A DNA stretch of 64,000 bases from positions 3,844,001 through 3,908,000 of the forward strand of contig OZ241746.1 of the NCBI GenBank assembly GCA_965201045.1, written 5' to 3'. How positions within the stretch are numbered: position 1 is the first letter of the stretch; each line of letters begins with the position of its first letter. Made by a program: the position numbers and the translations under genes. The notes under the pieces were generated by a model that was not told the DNA's origin, did no database searches, and saw nothing but the letters and a program-made list of their open reading frames with translations. Source of the stretch: JAPORK01 sp026710285 (GTDB lineage Bacteria > Pseudomonadota > Gammaproteobacteria > Pseudomonadales > Endozoicomonadaceae). Positions 17,071-26,015 of the stretch are shown piece by piece.

Positions 17071-19077
17071 ATGGCGGAAAGTATTAGCAACTATAGCGCT
17101 TCATACGATGTTCACAGTATTTCACCGCGTAGTGATGACGGAGCACAGCAAGCGGTACGGGAAATTACTGATGATTTAGCAAAAAAAGGTATAAAACGGG
17201 ATCATGAACTGCTTTTGCATAAAGATCAGAAAAAAGAAGGTATCCTGAAATATTTATTAAAGCCGGTAACTGTGGCTAAATCATTATTTGAGCGACTTAA
17301 ATATTTTACCTCAAATAAACCTAAGCATGGAGTGGGTAATACAAATACATATATGTTTATCCCTTTTATGGAGGTTATGCAATTATTTGGATATGCAGTT
17401 AGAGCAGGGAAGGGGATATGTTTTTCCATTGCTGGAGGGGCTGGCAGATCTTGTATTCGTAAAGGTGTGCCTGAATTTATAAAAAGAATGGAGCTCATCT
17501 GTGCTATAAATGAGGCTGCTCATAAAAAGGGTTATATTCCAAGGACAGAGGAAACAGATGAAGAGAGAAAGGAAAGAGAAGCCATAAAAGATAAGGTGAT
17601 AAAAGAGTTGCTTCCCAATGGAGGAATATATAGTGAGGATGGACATCAGTTGCTTAATTTTTTTGATGAAATGTCAGTGTCAGATACTTATATCTCAGAG
17701 GAGTGGAAAGAAGCGCTGGATCACAGTGAAAGACAAGATCTGGAAGAAGCCAGATGGGAGTCTGACGGTGATGCGCTTGAAAGCAGAGAATTATATCTTA
17801 AAGAGTGCTTTATTACTTATGATAATTTTTTTACTAGCAATAAACTACAAAACTTTCTTCAAAAGCTCCGGAATGACAATGGTGACAAACCATGGCATGT
17901 GATGATTAATTTTCCAGAACATACTTGTTCTATTGGATTTGATGGACTTAAATTTTTGGTAAGTAATCATAATCATCAAATCTATACTGATAATTTATCT
18001 GGAGCTATGCACTTAATCCATAATGATAGCGATTTTAGTGTTAAATGGGAATGTTTACAAATATTCGGAGCTAAAGAGGATGACTTGTCTATTGGTGAAC
18101 AAGCAAAAAAAGTTCTCTCTGATGTGCAAATTACTGAAAAGAAGGTTTCAAAAGGTGAATTGCCTGTTGCTGCACGATTTGGTGCTACAGAGACAGTAAA
18201 ATCATTATTAAAGAAAATATTGTCAGGAAAGCAAAAAAATAGTGTCGATCAGGCAGAGTTGGTGAAAGAGTACAGTGATTGCATAAATACTTGTATGATA
18301 AATGCGTATTTGTATAATAAGCCGCAAATAATGCAAGTATATATACAGACGATTGTAACAGAAATTGATAATAATGAATTTTTGTCTGATACAAAGAAAA
18401 AAGAATTGCTGAGAAAATTTTTGTTCGGAAACAATAGATTTCCGGTTTTGTGGCATGTATTTAACGGAAATAGATTTAAAGTGGCAAAAGTATACATACA
18501 CACAGTTATGTCAGCTATTGAGAATACATCGTTACCTTCCGAGCACAAGAGAGAATTACAGATAGATTTGCTGGGAAAAAGAAAAGATGAGGAAAAAAAC
18601 CCAGTAATTCAGAGCATTATATGTTCCGAGTCTTTTAAAGTATATGTAGAGGCAATTTGGGCAGCAGTTCAGGATTTGCAGTGGTCTGATGATGAGAAGA
18701 GAGCGTTACTAACAGAATTGCTGCTAAATACAGAATTTAAATTTTATTCTTTCACGATTCCCCGAACCAAAAAGGATCAAGAGAGTGAATATGTCCAATT
18801 GCGAAAAAGCCATATACTTATGATGATACAAGCAATTCAAAATCTAACTATGCCTGCTGAGGAGAAAAAAACATTATATCTAGAATTGTTGACAGCAAAA
18901 GGTCAAGATCCTTGGGAACTTTCGATATATGATTCTATTCTGCGTCTGAATGATGAGGAAATAAACAAGCTATTTTTCAGTGTGATCAGTGCTGATCAGT
19001 TAGACGAGTTGGTGTCGGAGAAGTGGAGCATAGATTATCTCCGTGAGGCGCACAAAAAAGCGACAGAACAACAGTAG
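17071..19077 (+). CDS. Effector-like protein E2
   Basis: 668 residues. The N-terminus is of the E1 type (ISNYSASYDVHSISPRSDDG). Candidate residues are Cys117, His276 and Asn299. It lacks the 'DMPESIFSGNSYIQ' segment and the whole QKEQSQ linker: the sequence runs from KNSVD directly to QAELVKEYSD, so the catalytic-like domain abuts the helical repeats. The third repeat is also shorter (SESFKVYVEA, without GMN). Variable windows read LWHVFNGNRF in repeat 2 and FYSFTIPRTKKDQ in repeat 4. Leader and ribosome site are as for E1, so expression is likely. Confidence 0.72.
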   Translation: MAESISNYSASYDVHSISPRSDDGAQQAVREITDDLAKKGIKRDHELLLHKDQKKEGILKYLLKPVTVAKSLFERLKYFTSNKPKHGVGNTNTYMFIPFMEVMQLFGYAVRAGKGICFSIAGGAGRSCIRKGVPEFIKRMELICAINEAAHKKGYIPRTEETDEERKEREAIKDKVIKELLPNGGIYSEDGHQLLNFFDEMSVSDTYISEEWKEALDHSERQDLEEARWESDGDALESRELYLKECFITYDNFFTSNKLQNFLQKLRNDNGDKPWHVMINFPEHTCSIGFDGLKFLVSNHNHQIYTDNLSGAMHLIHNDSDFSVKWECLQIFGAKEDDLSIGEQAKKVLSDVQITEKKVSKGELPVAARFGATETVKSLLKKILSGKQKNSVDQAELVKEYSDCINTCMINAYLYNKPQIMQVYIQTIVTEIDNNEFLSDTKKKELLRKFLFGNNRFPVLWHVFNGNRFKVAKVYIHTVMSAIENTSLPSEHKRELQIDLLGKRKDEEKNPVIQSIICSESFKVYVEAIWAAVQDLQWSDDEKRALLTELLLNTEFKFYSFTIPRTKKDQESEYVQLRKSHILMMIQAIQNLTMPAEEKKTLYLELLTAKGQDPWELSIYDSILRLNDEEINKLFFSVISADQLDELVSEKWSIDYLREAHKKATEQQ

Positions 19078-19109
19078 CAATATTGATGGAAACCGTGTAT
19101 CTGACCTAA

Positions 19110-19332
19110 CACATTTTTTAAGTGCCGATTTTTGTTCACAGTTTTATTTTCTGCTGAATATATAAATCTTTACTGAATACACCGTGGGCTGAGCCTGTCG
19201 AAGCCCGGCTGCTTTTGACCTCTTGGCTTCGACAGGCTCAGCCCACTGATTTATGCCAAAAAGACTGGTATTCAGTAGCAAGCAACCTGCCAGGATAAAA
19301 ATCAGAGCCTGAAAAATGTGACTAAGAGACAG
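19110..19332. mobile_element. MITE, left end truncated (unit 2, in rsmH)
   Basis: The right end GTGACTAAGAGACAG (19318-19332) is intact. The left 12 bases of the inverted repeat are missing and the sequence passes directly into the effector's downstream flank at CTAACACATTTTTT. The right side joins rsmH in its middle (CGCATGGCGCGGG), so the 5' half of rsmH and its leader have been deleted up to the element. The internal GC-rich palindrome is present. Confidence 0.85.
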
Positions 19333-19779
19333 CGCATGGCGCGGGCTATTGTCAATGAGCGTAAACAGCAACCGATTATCACGACCGGTCATCTGGCACA
19401 ACTTCTCAAAGCTGCCCATCCGCGCTGGGAAAAACATAAGCATCCGGCAACACGTGCCTTTCAAGCTATACGCATCTTTATTAATAAAGAGCTGGATGAT
19501 TTACAAAAGGGGCTCGATGCCGCCGTCAAATTACTAAATCCGGGAGGACGGTTGGTGGTCATTAGTTTTCATTCGCTAGAAGATCGTATCGTTAAACAGT
19601 TTATTAAAAAGCAAATGCATGGTGATTCTCAGCCATTACCGCGATGGGTTCCGGTACAGCAAAAACAATCTGAACGACGTCTGATTAGTATCGGCAAACC
19701 GGTTAAATCCAGTGAACAAGAAGTTAGCATGAATGTAAGAGCAGGAAGTGCTATTATGCGGGTAGCAGAAAAATGTTAG
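19333..19779 (+). pseudogene. rsmH: rsmH 3' half (unit 2)
   Basis: Encodes the C-terminal ~150 residues of RsmH (from RMARAIVNERKQQ to VAEKC). The SAM-binding N-terminal half is missing, so it cannot be active. The MITE right end supplies an in-frame GTG (19318, GTG ACT AAG AGA CAG), so a 153-residue fragment could be translated. It probably matters only for translation entering ftsL 12 bp downstream. Confidence 0.9.
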
Positions 19780-19791
19780 AGCAGGCTATTT

Positions 19792-20085
19792 ATGGATCTT
19801 CGTTTACTTCAGTGGTTACAAAAAAATATACCATATCGTTTGTTGATTATAACCTTGCTGGTGGTCATCTCTGCGATAAGTATCTGTTATGTAGCAGAAC
19901 GTAACCGACGAACCTATGATCAGTTACAGCACATTTATCATCAGCGCAGAAATCTTGAAATAGAATGGAGTCGTTTATTACTTCAGTATGGTACATTAAC
20001 CAGTTATGAGCGAATTGAAAAACTCGCTGTAAAGTCTGATATGCAGGTGGCTGACCAGAAACATATTATCCTGGTAAAGCCATGA
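19792..20085 (+). CDS. ftsL: Cell-division protein FtsL, extra copy (unit 2)
   Basis: 97 residues, intact: a short cytoplasmic start, one membrane helix (LLIITLLVVISAISICYVA) and a coiled-coil-like periplasmic part. FtsL is a bitopic divisome scaffold working with FtsB and FtsQ. It is identical in sequence to the copy in the intact operon. Its stop overlaps the ftsI' start (ATGA). Whether it is transcribed from within the array is unknown. Confidence 0.85.
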   Translation: MDLRLLQWLQKNIPYRLLIITLLVVISAISICYVAERNRRTYDQLQHIYHQRRNLEIEWSRLLLQYGTLTSYERIEKLAVKSDMQVADQKHIILVKP

Positions 20086-20910
20086 TAAAAAAAATTAAAT
20101 CTCTCTCTTTAATACCTTGGCAGATAAAAAAGTATCATCAAAAAAAAGTCTTACCGGTTTATTATTGGCGACATAGGCTGATTAATTTGCTGATGGTCTT
20201 GCTTATTGTTTTAATTATTTCACGGATTTTCTATTTGCAGGTAGTCAACAAACACTTTTTGCAATACCAGGGAGAGCAGCGCAGTGTACGCTTTATGAGT
20301 AAGCCTGCGTACAGAGGTATTATTTTTGATCGCAATGGCACAGCACTGGCGGTAAGTACCTGTCTCTTAGTCACATTTTTTAAGTTTTTTTGTTCACAGT
20401 TTTATTTTCTGCTGAATATATCGACCTTTACTGAACGCACCGTGGGCTGAGCCTGTCGAAGCCCGGCTGCTTTTGACCTCTGGGCTTCGACAGGCTCAGC
20501 CCACTGATTTATGCCAAAAAGACTGGTATATTCAGTAGCAGGCAACCTGCCAGAATAAAAATCAGAGCTTAAAAAATGTGACTAAGAGACAGGGTAAGTA
20601 CCCCGGTTATTTCGGTCTGGGCGAATCCGGGAGAATTAATTAAAGCAAAAGATAGCTGGAATGAACTGGCTGCGCTGCTCAAAATAGATAAATCAGCACT
20701 TATTAAAAAAATTCAGGATAATCGTCATCTCAATTTTATCTATTTAAAACGCCATCTCATTCCTGAAGATGCACAAAGGATCCTGAAAAAAAAGATTACT
20801 GGTGTCTATGGTCTTGATGAATTTCGTCGCTATTATCCGGCCGCTGCAATTACTGCGCAACTAATAGGTATGACCAATATTGATGATCAGGGACAATCTG
20901 TGCTTGAGCT
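20082..20910 (+). pseudogene. ftsI: ftsI 5' part, interrupted by a MITE (unit 2)
   Basis: Codes for the cytoplasmic start, the membrane helix and the first ~90 residues up to DRNGTALAVST, then the MITE 20360-20592, then continues to QGQSVLEL at 20910, where it breaks into secreted-protein sequence. The transpeptidase domain is missing. The piece before the MITE could give a ~122-residue membrane-anchored peptide. Confidence 0.9.
20360..20592. mobile_element. Complete MITE with Tn5-like ends (unit 2, in ftsI)
   Basis: 233 bp. Ends CTGTCTCTTAGTCACAT and its inverse; flanked by the 9-bp direct repeat GGTAAGTAC (20351-20359 and 20593-20601). The intact ftsI has a single GGTAAGTAC (39701-39709). 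Inside is a perfect 23-bp stem (20442-20464 with 20482-20504). No coding capacity. The ends match the Tn5 mosaic end CTGTCTCTTATACACAT at 15 of 17 positions, and 9 bp is the Tn5/IS50 duplication size. Confidence 0.93.
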
Positions 20911-21062
20911 GACGATGCACAACTTTAATGGCATCAATTGCTGTTCTTTTTCCAGGACCTTCTTCCCTGCGGATAAAGCACCATTCATTTTTCATCAAGC
21001 AGATTATGTCCTATATAGACAGGATAATCGTGTGAGCTCATTTTTATTGTTAGTATTTGCAT
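20911..21062 (-). pseudogene. Chimeric scar: secreted-protein piece plus aroB 5' fragment (unit 2/3 junction)
   Basis: 20911-20987 is a 77-bp piece of the secreted-protein gene, closest to paralogue 2 (GACGATGCAC as at 11202). 20988-21062 is aroB codons 1 to about 24, antisense. Upstream of the aroB ATG (21063-21461) come the aroB leader, a small-ORF copy and the effector leader. A plus-strand frame across the joint (20870-21067) is an artefact. Confidence 0.85.
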
Positions 21063-21461
21063 TGTAATATTCAGCGAGTAGTAGTTTGTTCTGTTAAAAA
21101 ATATCCTAGCTATTGTAGCAGGTATGTGCAACCGATTATTATTCTGAATAGATTTTTTTAAGTGTTCTGCATTAATCAGGTCTATGTATTGACGTGATTT
21201 TATTAATTCTGTATGATTTCTAATAGTATATACAGACAGAAAATGAGCAAAATTGTATTTTATCTCTCTCAAATCAATATTAAGCCGTGAATAACCTTTC
21301 AAAGTGTATCCATTTGATCGAGATTGCAAAAAGAAAAGGCTTGTAACTTATATGTTTAGTTCGCTACTTGTTTAAAAGTTACTCAAAGCTTTGGATGTGA
21401 AAAGTCAAGGCTTATTTATATCAGTTATAGATTAATAACCATTTAAAAACAGGGGTATATA

Positions 21462-23630
21462 ATGGCGGAAAGTATTAGCAACAACTCTAGCTCTAGCGCT
21501 TCATACGATGTTCACAGTATTTCAAAGTATAGTGATAAAGGAGCACAGCAAGCGGTACGGGAAATTACTGATAATTTAGCAAAAAAGGGTATAAAACATC
21601 ATGAACTGCTTTTGCATAAAGATCAGAAAAAAGAAGGTATCCTGAAATATTTATTAAAGCCGGTAACTGTGGCTAAATCAGTCTTTGAGCGACTTAAATA
21701 TTTTACCTCAAATAAACCTAAGCATGGAGTGAATGTTACACATAAGGGTAATACAGATATGGTTATCCCTTTTACAGAGGTTATGCAATTATTTGGATAT
21801 GCAGTTAGAAAAGGGGGGATATGTTTTTCCATTGCTGGAGCGGCTGGCAGATCTTGTATTCGTAAAGGTGTGCCTGAATTTATAAAAAGAATGGAGCTCA
21901 TCTGTGCTATAAATGATGCTGCTTATAAAGCGGGTTATATTCCAAGGACTGAGGAAACAGAGGAAACAGAGGAAGAGAGAAAGGCAAGAGAAGCCATAAA
22001 AGATAAGGTGATAAAAGAGTTGCTTCCCAATGGAGGAATATATAGTGAGGATGGACATCAGTTGCTTAATTTTTTTGATGAAATGTCAGTGTCAGAGACT
22101 TATATCTCAGAGGAGTGGAAAGAAGCGCTGGATCACAGTGATACACAAGATCTGGAAAAAGCCAGATGGGAGTCTGACGGTGATGCGCTTGAAAGCAGAG
22201 AATTATATCTTAAAGAGTCCTTTGTTGCTCATCATAATATTGTTCGTCATAATTTTTTTGCTAAAAATAAACTACAAAACTTTCTTCAAAAGCTCCGGGA
22301 TGACAATGGTGACAAACCATGGCATGTGATGATTAGTTTTTCAGAACATACTTGTTCTATTGGATTTGATGGACTTAAATTTTTGGTAAGTAATCATGAT
22401 CATCAAATCTATACTGATAATTTATCTAGAATTATGCGCTTAATCCATAATAATAGCGATTTTAGTGTTAAATGGGTATGTTTACAAATATTCAGAGCTA
22501 AAGAGGATGACTTGTCTATTAATGAACAAGCAAAAACAGTTCTCTCTGATGTGCAAATTACTGAAAAGAAGGTTTTAAAAGATGAATTGCCTGTTGCTGC
22601 ACGATTTGGTGTTACAGAGACAGTAAAATCATTATTACAGAAAATATTGTCAGGAAAGCAAAAAAATAGTGTCGACATGCCAGAACCCATATTCCCACGC
22701 AATAGTTATATACAAAAAATAAAGCAGTTTTTACAGCTAATTTTGCAAAGGATACTAGCTCTTTTTCAGAAAGAACAGTCTCAGACTCAGAAAGAACAGT
22801 CTCAGGCAGAGTTGGTGAAAGAGTACAGTGATTGCATAAATACTTGTATGATAAATGCGTATGTGTATAATAAGCCGCAAATAATGCAAGTATATATACA
22901 AACGATTGTAACAGAAATTGATAATAATGAATTTTTGTCTGATACAAAGAAAAAAGAATTGCTGAGAAAATTTTTGTTCGGAAACAATGAATTTCCGGTT
23001 TTGTGTCTTGTATTTAAAGAAAATAGATTTAAAGTGGCAAAAGTATACATACACACAGTTATGTCAGCTATTGAGAATACATCGTTACCTTCCGAGCACA
23101 AGAGAGAATTACAGATAGATTTGCTGGGAAAAAGAAAAGATGAGGAAAACAACCCAGTAATTCAGAGCATTATATGTTCCGAGTCTTTTAAAGTATATGT
23201 AGAGGCAATTTGGGCAGCAGTTCAGGATTTGCAGTGGTCTGATGATGAGAAGAGAGCGTTACTAACAAAATTGCTGCTAAATACAGGATTTAAATTTTAT
23301 TCTTCCTTTATTCCCCGAACCAAAAAGGATCAAGAGAGTGAATCTGTCCAATCGCTAAAAAGCCATATACTTATGATGATACAAACAATTCAAAATCTAA
23401 CTATGCCTGCTGAGGAGAAAAAAACATTACATCTAGAATTGTTGACAGCAAAAGGTCAAGATCCTGACGAACTTTCGATATATGATTTTATTCTGCGTCT
23501 GAATGATGAGGAAATAAACAAGCTGTTTTTCAGTGTGATCAGTGCTGATCAGTTAGACGAGTTGGCGTCGGAAAAGTGGAGCATAGATTATCTCCGTGAG
23601 GCGCACAAAAAAGCGACAGAACAACAGTAG
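21462..23630 (+). CDS. Effector-like protein E3
   Basis: 722 residues. The N-terminus has an SSSS expansion (SISNNSSSSASYDVHSI) followed by SKYSDKG, shared in type with E4-E6 but not E1/E2. Candidate Cys121 lies in KGGICFSIAGAAG; the third residue is Asn (LVSNHD). The linker has two QKEQSQ heptads. The insert NVTHKGNTD before the domain is shared with E6 and E7 but not E2, E4 or E5, which points to segmental exchange between copies. The repeat-2 window reads LCLVFKENRF. Confidence 0.72.
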   Translation: MAESISNNSSSSASYDVHSISKYSDKGAQQAVREITDNLAKKGIKHHELLLHKDQKKEGILKYLLKPVTVAKSVFERLKYFTSNKPKHGVNVTHKGNTDMVIPFTEVMQLFGYAVRKGGICFSIAGAAGRSCIRKGVPEFIKRMELICAINDAAYKAGYIPRTEETEETEEERKAREAIKDKVIKELLPNGGIYSEDGHQLLNFFDEMSVSETYISEEWKEALDHSDTQDLEKARWESDGDALESRELYLKESFVAHHNIVRHNFFAKNKLQNFLQKLRDDNGDKPWHVMISFSEHTCSIGFDGLKFLVSNHDHQIYTDNLSRIMRLIHNNSDFSVKWVCLQIFRAKEDDLSINEQAKTVLSDVQITEKKVLKDELPVAARFGVTETVKSLLQKILSGKQKNSVDMPEPIFPRNSYIQKIKQFLQLILQRILALFQKEQSQTQKEQSQAELVKEYSDCINTCMINAYVYNKPQIMQVYIQTIVTEIDNNEFLSDTKKKELLRKFLFGNNEFPVLCLVFKENRFKVAKVYIHTVMSAIENTSLPSEHKRELQIDLLGKRKDEENNPVIQSIICSESFKVYVEAIWAAVQDLQWSDDEKRALLTKLLLNTGFKFYSSFIPRTKKDQESESVQSLKSHILMMIQTIQNLTMPAEEKKTLHLELLTAKGQDPDELSIYDFILRLNDEEINKLFFSVISADQLDELASEKWSIDYLREAHKKATEQQ

Positions 23631-23662
23631 CAATATTGATGGAAACCGTGTATCTGACCTAA

Positions 23663-23885
23663 CACATTTTTTAAGTGCCGATTTTTGTTCACAGTTTTAT
23701 TTTCTGCTGAATATATAAATCTTTACTGAATACACCGTGGGCTGAGCCTGTCGAAGCCCGGCTGCTTTTGACCTCTTGGCTTCGACAGGCTCAGCCCACT
23801 GATTTATGCCAAAAAGACTGGTATTCAGTAGCAAGCAACCTGCCAGGATAAAAATCAGAGCCTGAAAAATGTGACTAAGAGACAG
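23663..23885. mobile_element. MITE, left end truncated (unit 3, in rsmH)
   Basis: Same truncation and same rsmH joint as at 19110-19332, so it was inherited by duplication and is not a new insertion. Confidence 0.85.
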
Positions 23886-24332
23886 CGCATGGCGCGGGCT
23901 ATTGTCAATGAGCGTAAACAGCAACCGATTATCACGACCGGTCATCTGGCACAACTTCTCAAAGCTGCCCATCCGCGCTGGGAAAAACATAAGCATCCGG
24001 CAACACGTGCCTTTCAAGCTATACGCATCTTTATTAATAAAGAGCTGGATGATTTACAAAAGGGGCTCGATGCCGCCGTCAAATTACTAAATCCGGGAGG
24101 ACGGCTGGTGGTCATTAGTTTTCATTCGCTAGAAGATCGTATCGTTAAACAGTTTATTAAAAAGCAAATGCATGGTGATTCTCAGCCATTACCGCGATGG
24201 GTTCCGGTACAGCAAAAACAATTTGAACGACGTCTGATTAGTATCGGCAAACCGGTTAAAGCCAGTGAACAAGAAGTTATCATGAATGTAAGAGCACGAA
24301 GTGCTATTATGCGGGTAGCAGAAAAATGTTAG
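23886..24332 (+). pseudogene. rsmH: rsmH 3' half (unit 3)
   Basis: As in unit 2, with a few different substitutions (KQFERRL and IMNVRARSAIM, like the intact gene; unit 2 has KQSERRL and VRAGSAIM). It shares variants with unit 4 and the intact copy, while unit 2 matches unit 5. Confidence 0.9.
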
Positions 24333-24344
24333 AGCAGTCTATTT

Positions 24345-24638
24345 ATGGATCTTCGTTTACTTCAGTGGTTACAAAAAAATATACCATATCGTTTGTTGAT
24401 TATAACCTTGCTGGTGGTCATCTCTGCGATAAGTATCTGTTATGTAGCAGAACGTAACCGACGAACCTATGATCAGTTACAGCACATTTATCATCAGCGC
24501 AGAAATCTTGAAATAGAATGGAGTCGTTTATTACTTCAGTATGGTACATTAACCAGTTCTGAGCGAATTGAAAAACTTGCTGTAAAGTCTGATATGCAGG
24601 TGGCTGACCAGAAAAATATTATCCTGGTAAAACCATGA
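24345..24638 (+). CDS. ftsL: FtsL, extra copy (unit 3)
   Basis: 97 residues, intact. It differs from the operon copy by Ser for Tyr (GTLTSSERIEK) and Asn for His (ADQKNIILVKP) near the C-terminus. The membrane helix is unchanged. Confidence 0.82.
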   Translation: MDLRLLQWLQKNIPYRLLIITLLVVISAISICYVAERNRRTYDQLQHIYHQRRNLEIEWSRLLLQYGTLTSSERIEKLAVKSDMQVADQKNIILVKP

Positions 24639-25463
24639 TAAAAAAAATTAAATCTCTCTCTTTAATACCCTGGTGGATAAAAAAGTATCATCAAAAAAAG
24701 TCTTACCGGTTTATTATTGACGACATAGGCTGATTAATTTGCTGATGGTCTTGCTTATTGTTTTAATTATTTCACGGATTTTCTATTTACAGGTAGTCAA
24801 TAAACACTTTTTGCAATACCAGGGAGAGCAGCGCAGTGTACGCTTTATGAGTAAGCCTGCATACAGAGGTATTATTTTTGATCGCAATGGCACAGCACTG
24901 GCGGTAAGTACCTGTCTCTTAGTCACATTTTTCAAGTTTTTTTTATTCACAGTTTTATTTTCTGCTGAATATATCGACCTTTACTGAACGCACCGTGGGC
25001 TGAGCCTGTCGAAGCCCGGCTGCTTTTGACTTCTGGGCTTCGACAGGCTCAGCCCACTGATTTATGCCAAAAAGACTGGTATATTCAGTAGCAGGCAACC
25101 TGCCAGGATAAAAATCAGAGCTTAAAAAATGTGACTAAGAGACAGGGTAAGTACCCCGGTTATTTCGGTCTGGGCGAATCCGGGAGAATTAATTAAAGCA
25201 AAAGATAGCTGAAATGAATTGGCTGCGCTGCTTAAAATAGATAAATCAGCACTTATTAAAAAAATTCAGGATAATCGTCATCTCAATTTTATCTATTTAA
25301 AACGCCATCTCATTCCTGAAGATGCACAAAGGATCCTGAAAAAAAAGATTACTAGTGTCTATGGTCTTGATGAATTTCGTCGCTATTATCCGGTCGCTGC
25401 AATTACTGCGCAACTAATAGGTATGACCAATATTGATGATCAGGGACAATCTGGGCTTGAGCT
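24635..25463 (+). pseudogene. ftsI: ftsI 5' part, interrupted by a MITE, with frameshift (unit 3)
   Basis: More decayed than unit 2: the A-run at about 24692 has lost one base (frameshift), TGG is TGA in YYWRHR (about 24718), and a second TGG is TGA in the part after the MITE (SWNELA, about 25212). It ends at QSGLEL, then passes into the secreted-gene piece. Confidence 0.9.
24912..25145. mobile_element. Complete MITE (unit 3, in ftsI)
   Basis: 234 bp with the same ends and the same 9-bp flanks GGTAAGTAC (24903-24911, 25146-25154) as the unit 2 element. Confidence 0.92.
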
Positions 25464-25615
25464 GACGATGCACAACTTTAATGGCATCAATTGCTGTTCT
25501 TTTTCCAGGATCTTCTTCCCCGCAGATAAAGCACCATTCATTTTTCATCAAGCAGATTATGTCCTATATAGACAGGATAATCGTGTGAGCTTGTTTTTAT
25601 TGTTAGTATTTGCAT
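25464..25615 (-). pseudogene. Chimeric scar: secreted-protein piece plus aroB 5' fragment (unit 3/4 junction)
   Basis: 25464-25540 from the secreted-protein gene and 25541-25615 from aroB, with joints identical to the scar at 20911. The leader region 25616-26015 with a 63-codon small ORF follows. Confidence 0.85.
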
Positions 25616-26015
25616 TGTAATATTCAGCGAGTAGTAGTTTGTTTGGTTAAAAAATATCCTAGCTATTGTAGCAGGTATGTGCAACCGGTTATTATTCTGA
25701 ATAGATTTTTTTTAAGTGTTCTGCATTAATCAGGTCTATGTATTGACGTGATTTTATTAATTCTGTATGATTTCTAATAGTATATACAGACAGAAAATGA
25801 GCAAAATTGTACTTTATCTCTCTCAAATCAATATTAAGCCGTGAATAACCTTTCAAAGTGTATCCATTTGATCGAGATTGCAAAAAGAAAAGGCTTGTAA
25901 CTTATATGTTTAGTTCGCTACTTGTTTAAAAGTTACTCAAAGCTTTGGATGTGAAAAGTCAAGGCTTATTTATATCAGTTATAGATTAATAACCATTTAA
26001 AAACAGGGGTATATA

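Noticed and set aside
19144..19464. 106-codon minus-strand frame repeated at 23697, 28944 and 33529
   Set aside because: It runs through the MITE palindrome and antisense rsmH; repetition comes from the array, not from selection.
25219..25620. 133-codon frame joining ftsI, secreted-gene and aroB pieces (also 35051-35452)
   Set aside because: It crosses the scar joints and reads two of the three pieces antisense; no ribosome site.
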